NCBI GenBank assembly: GCA_025927765.1 | Contig: JAICKU010000006.1 | Coordinates: 30,489 to 94,488 of the forward strand | Source of the DNA: Burkholderiales bacterium | Lineage (GTDB): Bacteria > Pseudomonadota > Gammaproteobacteria > Burkholderiales > Casimicrobiaceae | Length of the DNA: 64,000 bases | Direction: 5' to 3' | Shown: piece after piece, positions 17,504-28,219 of the stretch | Position numbering within the stretch: the stretch's first letter is position 1 | How the letters are laid out: each line of letters begins with the position of its first letter | Notes under the pieces: generated by a model | Told to the model about the DNA's origin: nothing | Seen by the model: only the letters and a program-made list of their open reading frames with translations | Database searches by the model: none | Position numbers and translations under genes: made by a program

Positions 17504-20197
17504 CTACGCCGAGAGCTTCGCGAGCAGGGCGTTCGCCTCGTTCTTCTGCTGGTCGTCGCCCTCGTTCAGCACTTCCTGCAGGATCTCGCGCGCGCCGTCG
17601 ACGTCGCCCATCTCCTGGTAGGCCTTGGCGAGATCGAGCTTGGTCGCCGCGTCGTGCCACTGGCCGTCGATCACCGAAGGCGACCCTTCGTCGTTGGCCG
17701 GGCGATCGCTGTCGAACGACAGGTCGAGCTTGTCGAGATCGAGCGACGGAGCCCGCGACGCGGCCGCGGCACCGACGGTGGCGAGCGACGGCTCGAGCGC
17801 CGGCGCAAGCTTCGGCTCCGGGCGCTTCAGCGGCGCCGGCTTCTCGGCGTCGTCGAGATGGAAATCGAGGTCGAAACGCGGCTGCTCCGCCGGCGTGTCG
17901 ACCCGCGTGGTGAGTTCCTTCGCGATGTCCGCGAACGGGTCGTGCGGCGGCGCTTCGGATTGCGCCGCCGGCGCGGAATGCGGATCACCGATCGCGGCCA
18001 GATCGTCGTGCGGAAGTTCGACGTGGAATTCCGGAATGTGCGGCGCGGCCGGCGCGGGCTCGTGGCGCGCCGCTTCGGCGGCGGCGACGGCCGCGATCGG
18101 CGTGCTGGGACTGCGGGCGAGCGCGTTCTCGGCGCCGGCGAGAATGTCCGCCGCCGACTTCACCGTCGCCGATTGCGGAGCGATCGAGATGTCGCCTTCG
18201 CTGAATGCCGGCGCCGCATGCAGCGCAGAGGGCGGCACGGGCACCGGCTTGGCGGACGGCGCGGCCGCTTCGAGCGCGGCCGGCGCCGGCGCGGCGGCTG
18301 CATCCTGGAACATCGGGTTGTTCGGGTCGAGCTGGCGCCCGAGCGTCACCGCCTTGTGCCAGACGTCGCCCTGGCCGTGGCTCACGGCGAACAACTCGGA
18401 AGCCACCGTTTCGAACGCCTGCGGCTTGTTGTGCTGCGAGTGGATCTCGAGGAGCTTCAGGTAGATCTCCTGGCGCTGCGGATCCTTCTTCAGCGCGTCC
18501 TTCAGGATCTCCTCGGCCTGCGCATCGCGGCCGTAGGCGAGGTACACCTCCGCTTCGGCGATCGGGTCGACTTCGTCCGTGTCGATGTTGCCGAGGCCCT
18601 CGCGGCTGAAGTCGCTCGCGAGCGAGTTCTCGCCGGTGTTGACGACGCCGCCGCCGGTGGAGCCGAAGACGGTGTTCGTCTTGATGTCGGTGCCCGAGAT
18701 GATGCTGTCCTCGAACTTCGTGCCCTTGCGGCGGCGCGCCGCGATCAGCCCGGCGATGCCGCCGAGGATCGCAAGCGCGGCGACGCCGAGCGCCCAGTTG
18801 GGCGTACTCGAGAAGAGGTCGGCGAAGAAGCCCGGCGGCTCGGACTTCGGTGCGGCGGGGGGAGCCTTCGGCGGTGCCTTTGCCGGTGCCACCGCGGACG
18901 GCGTTGCCGGCTTCGCCTCGGGCGCCGTTTGCGATGGCGGCTCGGCGGTTGCCGCGGCCGTCGCGCCGGCGCTCGATCCCGCCGTGGCCGCCGCCGGAGC
19001 CGCGGCCGGCGCATTCGCCGGCGTCGACGCGGCCGGCGCATGCGCGGTCGTTTCGCCGGCCGGCGCCGCTTTGGCGCCCTTCGCGGACTCGGCCTGCGCC
19101 TGCAGCTGCGCGAGTGTCTGGTTCTTGAGCTCGACGGCACGCTGCATCTCGGCGATCGTCCTTTCCAGCGCCGCGATCCGCGTCTGCGCGTCCTTCAGTT
19201 GCTGGTCGCGCGCAATCGCGTCCTCGGCGGCGCCACCGCCTTTGCCGGTGCCGGCTTCACGCGACACGCGCAGCTTGTCGGAACCGGGCGCCGCGGCGGG
19301 CGTCCGGTCCTCGACCGCGGCGCCGATGCGCCCGCTCGCCTCGCGCGAGCCGCCGCCCGCGGCTTCGGGCGCCGCAGCCGCGACGCGGTCGCGATAGTTG
19401 CGCCAGTCGCTGGCTTGCATGCGCACGAGTTTCGTCGCGTCGGGCGGCGACGTCGCCTGCGTATCGGCGGCGCTCGGGATCGTCAGGATCGAGCCGGCAC
19501 GCAGCCGGTTCATGTTGCTGCCTTCGAAGGCCGCCTGGTTGCGGTTGAAGAGCGCCGCGAGCATCTGCTCGAGCGTCGCATCGGCCGGCTTGTACTGCGT
19601 CGCGATCTTCTGCAGCGTGTCGCCGCGGTGCACGGTGTACTGTTCGCCGGCGGCGCCGGGAGCCCCCGACGTCGCACTCGGGACGGTGGGCGCGGCGACC
19701 GAGGTTGGCGCCGGCGCCCGCTGCGCCGGTGCCGCGGTGGTGCGGGCCGGCGTGCCGGCACGCGCGGGCGTCACGGGCTCGGTGGGCGCCGCCATCTGAA
19801 CGCCGGGCGGGTCGAGCAGGAACGTGTATTCGCGCACGACGCGTCCCGATGCCCAGTCGAGCTCCACCAGCAGGTCGAGGAACGGCTCCTGCACCGGCAC
19901 CGGCGAGGTGACCTTGAGATACGGCGCGCCGCCGGACGTTTCGAGCGATATCCGCGCGCGCGACAGCGTCGACTGATACGTGAGGTTGTTCTGGCGATAG
20001 AGGCTCGGGTCGGCGACCTTGGCGCGAAGCGAATCGAGGTCGTCCTTGGTGACGGACGTGAGGTCGATGCGGGCCGAGAGCGGCTGCCCGAGGGCCGAGT
20101 CGACCGTGAGCTTGCCGAGCCCGAGCGCGAGGGCATGACCGTTCAAGGCCAGCGCGCCCGCGAGCAGGCTGTAGGTGAAGAGGGGTTTTGCGCGCAT
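17504..20197 (-). CDS. fimV: FimV/HubP-like polar landmark protein
   Basis: 897 residues from ATG 20197, preceded by a poor ribosome site but starting a clear signal peptide (MRAKPLFTYSLLAGALALNGHALA). The N-terminal FimV domain (LGKLTVDSALGQPLSARIDL ...) leads to a LysM peptidoglycan-binding module (YTVHRGDTLQKIATQY ... LRAGSILTIP). A coiled coil (KDAQTRIAALERTIAEMQRAV) and an Ala/Pro-rich linker precede one membrane helix (NWALGVAALAILGGIAGLIAARRRKG). The cytoplasmic part has TPR-like motifs (AEVYLAYGRDAQAEEILKDALKKDP) and a C-terminal FimV helix bundle (KLDLAKAYQEMGDVDGAREILQEVL). Relatives organise cell poles and type IV pili. Confidence 0.93.
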   Translation of the reverse strand: MRAKPLFTYSLLAGALALNGHALALGLGKLTVDSALGQPLSARIDLTSVTKDDLDSLRAKVADPSLYRQNNLTYQSTLSRARISLETSGGAPYLKVTSPVPVQEPFLDLLVELDWASGRVVREYTFLLDPPGVQMAAPTEPVTPARAGTPARTTAAPAQRAPAPTSVAAPTVPSATSGAPGAAGEQYTVHRGDTLQKIATQYKPADATLEQMLAALFNRNQAAFEGSNMNRLRAGSILTIPSAADTQATSPPDATKLVRMQASDWRNYRDRVAAAAPEAAGGGSREASGRIGAAVEDRTPAAAPGSDKLRVSREAGTGKGGGAAEDAIARDQQLKDAQTRIAALERTIAEMQRAVELKNQTLAQLQAQAESAKGAKAAPAGETTAHAPAASTPANAPAAAPAAATAGSSAGATAAATAEPPSQTAPEAKPATPSAVAPAKAPPKAPPAAPKSEPPGFFADLFSSTPNWALGVAALAILGGIAGLIAARRRKGTKFEDSIISGTDIKTNTVFGSTGGGVVNTGENSLASDFSREGLGNIDTDEVDPIAEAEVYLAYGRDAQAEEILKDALKKDPQRQEIYLKLLEIHSQHNKPQAFETVASELFAVSHGQGDVWHKAVTLGRQLDPNNPMFQDAAAAPAPAALEAAAPSAKPVPVPPSALHAAPAFSEGDISIAPQSATVKSAADILAGAENALARSPSTPIAAVAAAEAARHEPAPAAPHIPEFHVELPHDDLAAIGDPHSAPAAQSEAPPHDPFADIAKELTTRVDTPAEQPRFDLDFHLDDAEKPAPLKRPEPKLAPALEPSLATVGAAAASRAPSLDLDKLDLSFDSDRPANDEGSPSVIDGQWHDAATKLDLAKAYQEMGDVDGAREILQEVLNEGDDQQKNEANALLAKLSA

Positions 20198-20512
20198 GCC
20201 TGCCTCTGAAGGGTTGGCTGTGGAGCCCGCGGCTAAATTAACATCCCGCTTGGGGGGCCGCAAGGTAAACCACGGTATTAGATGGAGTTTTCGGCGTCGT
20301 GCACCGTGACCTGCAACACAGGTTCATGCCGCTGTGCTAAGCGGCCGCAACCAGTAGCGGAGAGCACATTTCGGACCACCAGCCGTGGTGGCCGGCGCGT
20401 CGGGCGCGACTGTTGCATTCGCATCGCCACCCGACATTCGGCGGATGAAGCGCACGGGCATGGCGGCCGCGTCGACCTGCATAAAGCTGTACGAAATACG
20501 GCGCGACGACCG
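20198..20512. other. 315-base gap between asd and fimV
   Basis: No convincing gene on either strand. On the minus strand TTGCGG (20263-20258), a 16-base spacer and TTAATT (20241-20236) make a weak promoter candidate 40-65 bases before the fimV start. This would let fimV be expressed separately from asd. The rest shows no strong hairpin with a T run. Confidence 0.4.
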
Positions 20513-21634
20513 TCAGGCGGGGACCGGCACCTTCTGGACGATCCGCAGCATCCGGCGCAACGGTTCGGCGGCACCCCACAGCAACTGGTCGCCGCAGGTG
20601 AACGCCGCGAGGTGATCACCGCCCATCGCCAGCTTGCGCAGGCGGCCGACCGGTACCTCGAGCTTGCCGGTCACCGCGGCGGGCGTCAGCGAGCGCATGC
20701 TCGCGTCGCGGTCGTTCGGGATCACGCGCACCCATTCATGCGCCGAGGCGAGAAGACGCTCGATCTCTTGGAGCGGCACGTCGCGCGTCAGCTTGATGGT
20801 CATCGCCTGCGAGTGGCAGCGCATCGCGCCGACGCGTACGCAGATCGACTCGACGGGGATGGTGCCGCTCGAGAAGCCCAGGATCTTGTTCGTCTCGGCG
20901 CCGCCCTTCCACTCCTCGCGGCTCATGCCGTTGCCGAGGTCCTTGTCGATCCACGGGATCAGGCTGCCCGCCAGCGGCACCCCGAAGTGCTCGGTCGGGA
21001 AACGCTCGTCGCGCAGGATGCCGGCCACTTCGCGATCGATGTCGAGGATCGACGACGACGGATCGCCGAGCAGCGCCTTCGCCGCGAGGTGCGCCTCGCC
21101 CATCTGCTGCAGCAGCTCGCGCATGTTGGCTGCACCCGCACCCGACGCGGCCTGGTACGTCATGCACGTCATCCACTCGACGAGACCCTGCCGGAACAGG
21201 CCGGCGAGCGCCATCAGCATCAGGCTGACCGTGCAGTTGCCGCCGATGAAGTTCCTGACGCCGTTGTCGAGCGCCGTGTCGATCACGCTGCGATTGACCG
21301 GATCGAGCACGATCACCGCGTCGTCGTGCATGCGCAGCGTGGACGCGGCGTCGATCCAGTAGCCGTCGAAGCCCGCATCGCGAAGCTTCGGGTACATCGC
21401 GCTCGTCCAGTCGCCGCCCTGGCAGGTGACGATCGCATCGAGGCCGCGGAACGGGGCGGCGTCGTTCGCGTTGCGAAGCGTGCCCGCGCCCTTCGCGAAG
21501 GCCGGCGCCTTGCCGCCGGCGCTCGACGTCGAGAAGAAGACCGGCTCGATCGTCTCGAAGTCGCCTTCCTGCTGCATGCGCTGCATCAGCACCGAGCCGA
21601 CCATGCCGCGCCAACCCACGAATCCCACTTGCAT
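20513..21634 (-). CDS. asd: Aspartate-semialdehyde dehydrogenase
   Basis: Reduces aspartyl phosphate to the semialdehyde, the branch point for lysine/diaminopimelate, threonine and methionine. 373 residues, the long Gram-negative type. NADP loop [18 protein letters not shown], catalytic Cys in [16 protein letters not shown], and conserved [17 protein letters not shown]. The ATG at 21634 overlaps the stop of a short upstream ORF (TGATG). Leucine genes lie upstream. Confidence 0.96.
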   Translation of the reverse strand: MQVGFVGWRGMVGSVLMQRMQQEGDFETIEPVFFSTSSAGGKAPAFAKGAGTLRNANDAAPFRGLDAIVTCQGGDWTSAMYPKLRDAGFDGYWIDAASTLRMHDDAVIVLDPVNRSVIDTALDNGVRNFIGGNCTVSLMLMALAGLFRQGLVEWMTCMTYQAASGAGAANMRELLQQMGEAHLAAKALLGDPSSSILDIDREVAGILRDERFPTEHFGVPLAGSLIPWIDKDLGNGMSREEWKGGAETNKILGFSSGTIPVESICVRVGAMRCHSQAMTIKLTRDVPLQEIERLLASAHEWVRVIPNDRDASMRSLTPAAVTGKLEVPVGRLRKLAMGGDHLAAFTCGDQLLWGAAEPLRRMLRIVQKVPVPA

Positions 21635-21780
21635 CACGATTCCCTGTCCTTCCCGGTCACGCCGTTTCGTTGCCGTGGCCGCTTGCTTTCGCGGGCCGCG
21701 CCGAGCGTGGCCGCCTGCGCGCGCGACGCGGAAAACGTACGCGCGATCGCTTCCGCATCGCGCTCTTCGATGCTTCGCAC
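21634..21780 (-). CDS. Possible 48-residue ORF coupled to asd
   Basis: Between leuB and asd a frame reads [26 protein letters not shown]... and stops at TGA overlapping the asd ATG (TGATG). GTG at 21780 is the only plausible start and has no clear ribosome site. The first 15 residues resemble the start of GNAT acetyltransferases, but the domain is not completed. It may be a remnant, or a leader ORF that keeps ribosomes flowing into asd. Codon third positions are moderately GC-rich. Confidence 0.3.
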   Translation of the reverse strand: MRSIEERDAEAIARTFSASRAQAATLGAARESKRPRQRNGVTGKDRES

Positions 21781-21803
21781 GACGATGGGCTTGCGCTCGG
21801 CAC

Positions 21804-22877
21804 CTATGCGTTCCGAAGCGCCGCCGCGACTGCTTCGCCCATCCTTCGCGTGCCCACGACGCGCTCGCCGGTGGCCGCGATGTCCGGCGTGCGCAGGCCC
21901 TCGTGCAAGGCTGCGCGCACCGCCTGCTCGATCCGCTGCGCGACATCCTCGCGCGCGAACGTGTGCCGGAACATCATCGCCAGCGACAGGATCGTCGCGA
22001 GCGGATTGGCGCGGTCCTGGCCGGCGATGTCGGGCGCCGACCCGTGGATCGGCTCGTACAGGCCCTTGGCGTTCGCGTCGAGCGACGCCGAGGGCAGCAT
22101 GCCGATCGAGCCGGCGAGCATCGACGCTTCGTCGGAGAGGATGTCGCCGAACAGGTTGCCGGTGACGATCACGTCGAAGCTCCGTGGTGCGCGCACGAGC
22201 TGCATCGCCGCGTTGTCCACGTACATGTGCGACAGCGCGACGTCGGGGTAGTCGCGCGCGACTTCCGTGACGACTTCGCGCCACAGGATCGACGTGTCGA
22301 GCACGTTCGCCTTGTCCACCGACACGAGCTTGCGGCTGCGCTTTCGCGCCGTCTCGAAGCCGACGCGCGCGATGCGCGCGATCTCGCCTTCGGTGTAGCG
22401 CATCGTGTCGAAGCCTTCGCGCTCGCCGTTCCCGGTGCTGCGACGACCGCGCGGCTGGCCGAAATAGATGTCGCCGGTGAGCTCGCGCACGATCACGAGG
22501 TCGAGGCCGGCGACGACGTCGGGCTTCAGCGTCGACGCGGCCGCGAGCTCGGGATAGAGCAGCGCCGGACGCAGGTTCGCGAACAGGCCGAGCGCCTTGC
22601 GAATGCCGAGGATGCCCTGCTCGGGGCGCTTGTCGCGCGGCAGCGTGTCGTACTGCGGCCCCCCCACGGCGCCCAGCAACACGGCGTCGGCCGCGCGGGC
22701 GAGATCGAGCGTCGATTCGGGCAGCGGTTCGCCTGCCGTGTCGTAGCCCGCGCCGCCGATCGCGCCGCGCGCACGCTCGATCGGCAGACCCTCGTTGGCG
22801 AGCACGTCGAGCACGCGCTCGGCTTCGCGCACGATCTCGGGACCGATCCCGTCGCCCGGGAGGATGGCAATCTTCAT
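21804..22877 (-). CDS. leuB: 3-isopropylmalate dehydrogenase
   Basis: Oxidatively decarboxylates 3-isopropylmalate in leucine synthesis. 357 residues. [16 protein letters not shown], the substrate-binding [22 protein letters not shown] (catalytic Lys), [16 protein letters not shown] (metal Asp residues) and the NAD-binding [11 protein letters not shown] are all as expected. Downstream of leuD, from which it is separated by a repeat of the GGGTCGGA type. Confidence 0.97.
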   Translation of the reverse strand: MKIAILPGDGIGPEIVREAERVLDVLANEGLPIERARGAIGGAGYDTAGEPLPESTLDLARAADAVLLGAVGGPQYDTLPRDKRPEQGILGIRKALGLFANLRPALLYPELAAASTLKPDVVAGLDLVIVRELTGDIYFGQPRGRRSTGNGEREGFDTMRYTEGEIARIARVGFETARKRSRKLVSVDKANVLDTSILWREVVTEVARDYPDVALSHMYVDNAAMQLVRAPRSFDVIVTGNLFGDILSDEASMLAGSIGMLPSASLDANAKGLYEPIHGSAPDIAGQDRANPLATILSLAMMFRHTFAREDVAQRIEQAVRAALHEGLRTPDIAATGERVVGTRRMGEAVAAALRNA

Positions 22878-22895
22878 CGCGGAGAGGCAGCGTCC

Positions 22896-22924
22896 GCAAA
22901 AACAGGGTCGGACTCCACTTTTGC
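22896..22924. repeat. GGGTCnGACCC family repeat between leuD and leuB
   Basis: GCAAAAACAGGGTCGGACTCCACTTTTGC, a near-palindrome flanked by GCAAAA/TTTTGC. It lies directly after the leuD stop. Confidence 0.7.
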
Positions 22925-22926
22925 CG

Positions 22927-23562
22927 TCAGAGCCACGGCTGCTCCGCGAGGTGGCGCGCTTCGAACGTCCGGATTTCGTCGGCGTGACGCAGCGTGAGGC
23001 CGATGTCGTCCCAGCCGTTCAGCAGGCATTCCTTGCGAAACGGTTCGACGTCGAACGGGAACGCCACAGCGCCGTCGGCGCTGCGCACCGCTTGCGCGGG
23101 CAGGTCGATCGTCAACGTGTAACCGGGGAACGCGGCGACGTCGGCGAACAGCCGGTCCACGGCCGATTCCGGCAGCACGATCGGCAACAGGCCGTTCTTG
23201 AAGCAGTTGTTGAAGAAGATGTCGGCGTACGAGGGTGCGATCAGCGCGCGAAAGCCGTAGTCGGCGAGCGCCCACGGCGCGTGCTCGCGCGAACTGCCGC
23301 AACCGAAGTTGCGGCGAGCGATGAGGATCGACGCGTCGCGGTAGCGCGGCTGGTTCAGCACGAACTCGGGATTCGGATGGCGGGACGCGGGATCCTGCCC
23401 GGGCTCGCCCGGATCGGTGTAGCGCCACGCGTCGAACAGGTTCGGCCCGAATCCGGAGCGGCGAATCGACTTCAGGAACTGCTTCGGAATGATCGCGTCG
23501 GTGTCGACGTTCGCGCGGTCGAGCGGCGCGACGATGCCCGAATGAACACGGAACGGTTGCAT
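22927..23562 (-). CDS. leuD: 3-isopropylmalate dehydratase, small subunit
   Basis: Small subunit of isopropylmalate isomerase, paired with LeuC. 211 residues. The swivelling domain has [20 protein letters not shown] and [33 protein letters not shown]. An entericidin-like gene lies just upstream on the same strand, between leuC and leuD. Confidence 0.97.
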   Translation of the reverse strand: MQPFRVHSGIVAPLDRANVDTDAIIPKQFLKSIRRSGFGPNLFDAWRYTDPGEPGQDPASRHPNPEFVLNQPRYRDASILIARRNFGCGSSREHAPWALADYGFRALIAPSYADIFFNNCFKNGLLPIVLPESAVDRLFADVAAFPGYTLTIDLPAQAVRSADGAVAFPFDVEPFRKECLLNGWDDIGLTLRHADEIRTFEARHLAEQPWL

Positions 23563-23589
23563 GACTTCCTTCGACTGAAACGTGCGACG

Positions 23590-23727
23590 CTACTTTGGTT
23601 CGTGCCGGTGGGCGGCCTTCTCGATTGCGTTGCCGGTGGCCTTGGCGTCCTTGCCGACGCCTTCGATCGTGTTGCATCCCGACAGCGCGAAACCTGTGAA
23701 CGCGAGCAAGGCAACGATCTTCTTCAT
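23590..23727 (-). CDS. Entericidin A/B-type small lipoprotein
   Basis: Too short for the ORF track. ATG at 23727 with GGGAGG nearby encodes 45 residues: MKKIVALLAFTGFALSGCNTIEGVGKDAKATGNAIEKAAHRHEPK. FALSGC is a lipobox, so the mature protein would begin at Cys18. NTIEGVGKDAKATGNAIEKAA is the amphipathic helix of the entericidin family, in which ecnA/ecnB form a toxin-antidote pair of membrane lipoproteins. Location between leuC and leuD is recurrent in betaproteobacteria. Only one such gene is present here. Confidence 0.88.
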   Translation of the reverse strand: MKKIVALLAFTGFALSGCNTIEGVGKDAKATGNAIEKAAHRHEPK

Positions 23728-23751
23728 CTCGTGTTCCCTCCCCTGCTGCCG

Positions 23752-25155
23752 TTACGACAGTCGACGAACGTCGACGAAATGCCCGGTGAGCGCCGCGGCG
23801 GCGGCCATCGCCGGACTCACGAGATGCGTGCGGCCGCCCGCGCCCTGGCGGCCTTCGAAATTGCGGTTCGACGTCGACGCGCAGCGCTCGCCCGGCTCGA
23901 GCCGGTCGTCGTTCATCGCGAGGCACATCGAGCATCCCGGCTCGCGCCACTCGAAGCCCGCGTCGCGGAACGTGCGGTCGAGGCCTTCGGCTTCGGCCTG
24001 CGCCTTCACGAGTCCCGAGCCCGGCACCACCATCGCGAGGCGCACGTTCGCCGCCACGCGGCGCCCGCGCACGACGTTTGCCGCCTCGCGCAGATCCTCG
24101 ATCCGCGAATTCGTGCACGAACCGATGAACACCTTGTCGATGCGGATGTCGGCGATGGGCACGTTCGGCTCGAGACCCATGTATTCGAGCGCACGCGCCA
24201 TGCCTTCGCGGCGTGCAGCGTCGCGCTCGCGGTCGGGATCGGGCACGCGCGCGTCGATCGGCGCCACCATTTCCGGCGACGTGCCCCACGTGACCTGCGG
24301 CGCGACCGTCGATGCGTCGATCACGTGCGTCGTATCGAATGCAGCACCCGCATCGCTCACGAGCGTGCGCCAGTACGCGACGGCGCGGTCCCACGTGTCG
24401 CCCTTCGGCGCATACCGCCGGCCTTCGAGATAGGCGCGCGTCGTGTCGTCGAACGCGATCATGCCGGCACGCGCGCCCGCCTCGATCGCCATGTTGCACA
24501 CAGTCATCCGCCCTTCCATCGACAGCGCACGGATCGCCTCGCCGCCGAACTCGATCGCGTGACCGGTGCCACCGGCGGTACCGATGCGGCCGATGATCGC
24601 GAGCACGAGGTCCTTCGCCGTGACGCCGGGCGCCAGGCGGCCGTCGACGCGGATCAGCATCGACTTCGCCTTCCTGGTGATGAGGCACTGGGTCGCGAGC
24701 ACGTGCTCGACTTCCGAGGTGCCGATGCCGAACGCGAGCGCCGCGAAGGCGCCGTGCGTGCTCGTGTGCGAATCGCCGCACACGACCGTCATGCCGGGCA
24801 GCGTCGCGCCGTTCTCGGGGCCGATCACGTGCACGATGCCTTGCCTGCGATCGCGGAACGGGAAGTAGGCCTTCGCGCCATAGCGGCCGATGTTTTCGTC
24901 GAGCGCTTCCACCTGGGTTCGCGAGATCGGGTCGCGGATGCCCTCGTCCCAGTGCGTCGTCGGCGTGTTGTGATCGGCGGTCGCGACGATCGACTCGGTG
25001 CGCCACGGCGTGCGGCCGGCGAGGCGCAAGCCTTCGTACGCCTGCGGGCTCGTCACTTCATGGATCAGGTGCCGATCCACGTACATCAGCGCCATGCCGC
25101 CCGCCTCTTCGCGAACGAGGTGACTGTCCCAAAGCTTGTCGTAGAGCGTGCGCAT
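23752..25155 (-). CDS. leuC: 3-isopropylmalate dehydratase, large subunit
   Basis: Iron-sulfur aconitase-family enzyme that isomerises 2- to 3-isopropylmalate. 467 residues from ATG 25155 ([14 protein letters not shown]). The track adds four residues. [4Fe-4S] cysteines are in [14 protein letters not shown] and [13 protein letters not shown]. Substrate residues lie in [33 protein letters not shown]. It is the first gene of the leuC-ecn-leuD-leuB run. Confidence 0.97.
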   Translation of the reverse strand: MRTLYDKLWDSHLVREEAGGMALMYVDRHLIHEVTSPQAYEGLRLAGRTPWRTESIVATADHNTPTTHWDEGIRDPISRTQVEALDENIGRYGAKAYFPFRDRRQGIVHVIGPENGATLPGMTVVCGDSHTSTHGAFAALAFGIGTSEVEHVLATQCLITRKAKSMLIRVDGRLAPGVTAKDLVLAIIGRIGTAGGTGHAIEFGGEAIRALSMEGRMTVCNMAIEAGARAGMIAFDDTTRAYLEGRRYAPKGDTWDRAVAYWRTLVSDAGAAFDTTHVIDASTVAPQVTWGTSPEMVAPIDARVPDPDRERDAARREGMARALEYMGLEPNVPIADIRIDKVFIGSCTNSRIEDLREAANVVRGRRVAANVRLAMVVPGSGLVKAQAEAEGLDRTFRDAGFEWREPGCSMCLAMNDDRLEPGERCASTSNRNFEGRQGAGGRTHLVSPAMAAAAALTGHFVDVRRLS

Positions 25156-25261
25156 GATGCAATGCAATGCCGGATGCTGACGAACCCCGTATTTTAGCCC
25201 TTCATCGGGGCTGGCGCGTGCCTTGCTTTATTGCGCCGCGACAACGTCGCCCATCGCCCGC

Positions 25262-26158
25262 ATGTCGCTCCGCCCGTCCGCCGAAGCACGCCTCGTCGCC
25301 ACCTTCGCGGCGACCGTTCTCGCCCTCGTCGTCGTCGCGTGGCTCGTCGTCACGAGCGCGGAAGCCTGGAGCGCGCACGACGAAGCACTGCGCGGCGCAC
25401 TCGCGCGCGAGCCTGTGTTGTCGCGACTGTCGACGACAACCGCCGACGCAACGCGCACGCCGTTGACGGTGCGCGTCGACGCGATGCTCGCGCCCGCCGT
25501 GCGCGCGCATGGCGTGGTGCAGCGCGATGCCGAACGCCTGCGCTCGCTCGGCGCCGTCTTCGCGGCGCTCGTCGTCGTCATGATCGCAGTCGGGCTCGCG
25601 CTGTGGCAGCGGATGGCGAGCGAGCGACGCCGGCTGGAATCGGAGCTCGCCAGCGAGTGTACGCACGACGCGCTGACGGCCCTTCCGAACGCGCGCTTCT
25701 TCTCCGAATGGCTCGCATTCGCGATCGCGAACGCCCGGCGCGAAGGGTCCCACGTCGGCGTGCTGTTCATCGACATCGCGGGCTGCGCTGCCGTGGCGGA
25801 GCATCACGGCGGCCCGGCGGCGGAGGCGCTGCTGGTCGAGATCGCGCGGCGCTTCCGCGCATCGGCGCGGGACGGCGACGTGTTCGCCCGTCTCGGCGCG
25901 GGCGAATTCGCGCTGGCGACGTCCAACGCAAGCGATGTGCGCGAACTCGCGATGATCGCGCAACGTCTGCGCGACGTGCTGAACGATCCGGCGCAGCCGC
26001 CGCTCGCCGATACGCCGATCGGCACGTCGATAGGCCTCGCGTTCTTTCCCGAGGACGCCGATGACTCGGCCGGCGTGATGGCCGCCGCGAACGCCGCAAT
26101 GTACGCGGCACGGCGCGCCGGGCGTCATCACGTGGCGTTCAACGCCCTCGCCGCATAG
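25262..26158 (+). CDS. Membrane GGDEF-like protein with degenerate active site
   Basis: 298 residues from ATG 25262. An upstream in-frame TTG used by the track is less likely. Two membrane helices (LVATFAATVLALVVVAWLVV and LGAVFAALVVVMIAVGLALW) bracket a periplasmic loop of about 70 residues, followed by a GGDEF-like domain: CTHDALTALPNARFFSEWL, GVLFIDIAGCAAVAEHHGG, then RLGAGEFALAT. The catalytic GG[DE]EF is replaced by GAGEF, losing the metal-binding acidic residue, so cyclic-di-GMP synthesis is unlikely. It could act as a c-di-GMP or GTP sensor. Divergent from leuC. Confidence 0.75.
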   Translation: MSLRPSAEARLVATFAATVLALVVVAWLVVTSAEAWSAHDEALRGALAREPVLSRLSTTTADATRTPLTVRVDAMLAPAVRAHGVVQRDAERLRSLGAVFAALVVVMIAVGLALWQRMASERRRLESELASECTHDALTALPNARFFSEWLAFAIANARREGSHVGVLFIDIAGCAAVAEHHGGPAAEALLVEIARRFRASARDGDVFARLGAGEFALATSNASDVRELAMIAQRLRDVLNDPAQPPLADTPIGTSIGLAFFPEDADDSAGVMAAANAAMYAARRAGRHHVAFNALAA

Positions 26159-26187
26159 GCAAAAGCAGCGTCTGACCCTACTTTTGC
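26159..26187. repeat. GGGTCnGACCC family repeat overlapping the dppF stop
   Basis: GCAAAAGCAGCGTCTGACCCTACTTTTGC. On the minus strand its AAAAGTAG supplies the last Lys codon and the TAG stop of dppF, as the copy at 4885 does for ppiA. It also closes the gap to the convergent GGDEF gene. Confidence 0.75.
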
Positions 26188-27244
26188 GGGATGCGGTCCT
26201 CCTCCACCGCGTGGCACGCGACGAGCGCGTCCTCCGCCTGCGCGTCGGCACGCAGCGCTGGAATTTCCGTCCGGCAGCGGTCGTTGGCGAACGGGCATCG
26301 CGGATGAAACGCACAGCCCGACGGCGGCGACAGCGGATTCGGCACTTCCCCCGCGACCGGCGTGCGCGCCTTGCCGCTCATCGCGATGTCGGGAATCGCG
26401 TCGAGCAGCATGCGTGTATAGGGATGCCGCGGATGCGCGAACAGCGTGCGCTTGTCCGCGAGCTCGACGATGCGCCCGAGGTACATCACGCCGACGCGAT
26501 CGGCGACGTGATGCACGACGGCGAGGTTGTGCGAAATGAAGAGGTACGTGAGGCCGAGCCGCTGCTGCAGTTCGCGCATCAGGTTCAGCACCTGCGCCTG
26601 CACGGAGACGTCGAGCGCCGACGTCGGCTCGTCGCACACGAGGAACTCCGCTTCGCTCGCGAGCGCCCGCGCGATCGAGATCCGCTGCCGCTGGCCGCCG
26701 GAAAACTGGTGCGGATACTTCTGGCCGTCCGCCGGCGCGAGCCCCACCTGCGTCAGCAGTTCGCCGATGCGCGCGGCGACGGCGTGCCGCCCGCGGGCGA
26801 GTCGCTGCGCACGAATCGGCTCGGCGACGATGTCGGCGACGCGCCAGCGCGGATTCAGGCTGGCGTACGGATCCTGGAAGATCATCTGCAGCTTGCGGCG
26901 CAGCGTGCGATCGCCGCGTCCCGACGCGAGGGTGGCGATATCGACGCCGTCGTAGGTAATCGAGCCCGACGTGAGCCGGTACAGCCCGACGATCAGGCGG
27001 GCGACCGTGGACTTGCCGCATCCCGATTCGCCGACGAGGCCCAGCGTTTCGCCGCGCCTGATGCAGAAGCTCACGTCCTCGACCGCGTGCAGCAGCGCGC
27101 GCGGCGCGCGGCCCAGCACGCGCGTCAGCCACGGCGGCGACACGTCGAACACCTTCGTCGCGTGCGACACCTGCAGCAGCGGCATCTTGGCCGCCGGCCG
27201 TGCTTCGCTGCGCGCCGGCTCGGCACTCGTCTCCGCGAGCACCT

Positions 27245-27248
<4 letters not shown>
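26178..27248 (-). CDS. dppF: Dipeptide/oligopeptide ABC transporter ATP-binding protein (DppF/OppF type)
   Basis: 356 residues from a GTG at 27248 that overlaps the dppD stop (GTGA). Walker A GESGCGKST, Q-loop MIFQDPYASLNPRW, signature FSGGQRQRISIARAL, Walker B FLVCDEPTSALDV. The C-terminal oligopeptide-transporter extension has the cysteine cluster CAFHPRCPFANDRC. It powers import together with DppD through the DppBC channel. The last residues lie in an intergenic repeat. Substrate class is inferred from family only. Confidence 0.93.

Positions 27249-28215
<967 letters not shown>

Positions 28216-28219
<4 letters not shown>

Noticed and set aside
16787-20209. 1140-codon plus-strand ORF across truA and fimV
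   Set aside because: Antisense shadow of fimV and truA. It is Arg-rich, low complexity, and the minus-strand genes have full domain signatures.
20281-20512. Coding potential in the asd-fimV gap (113-codon minus-strand ORF)
   Set aside because: The frame overlaps the asd 3' end, lacks a ribosome site and is Arg/Cys-rich without a family match.
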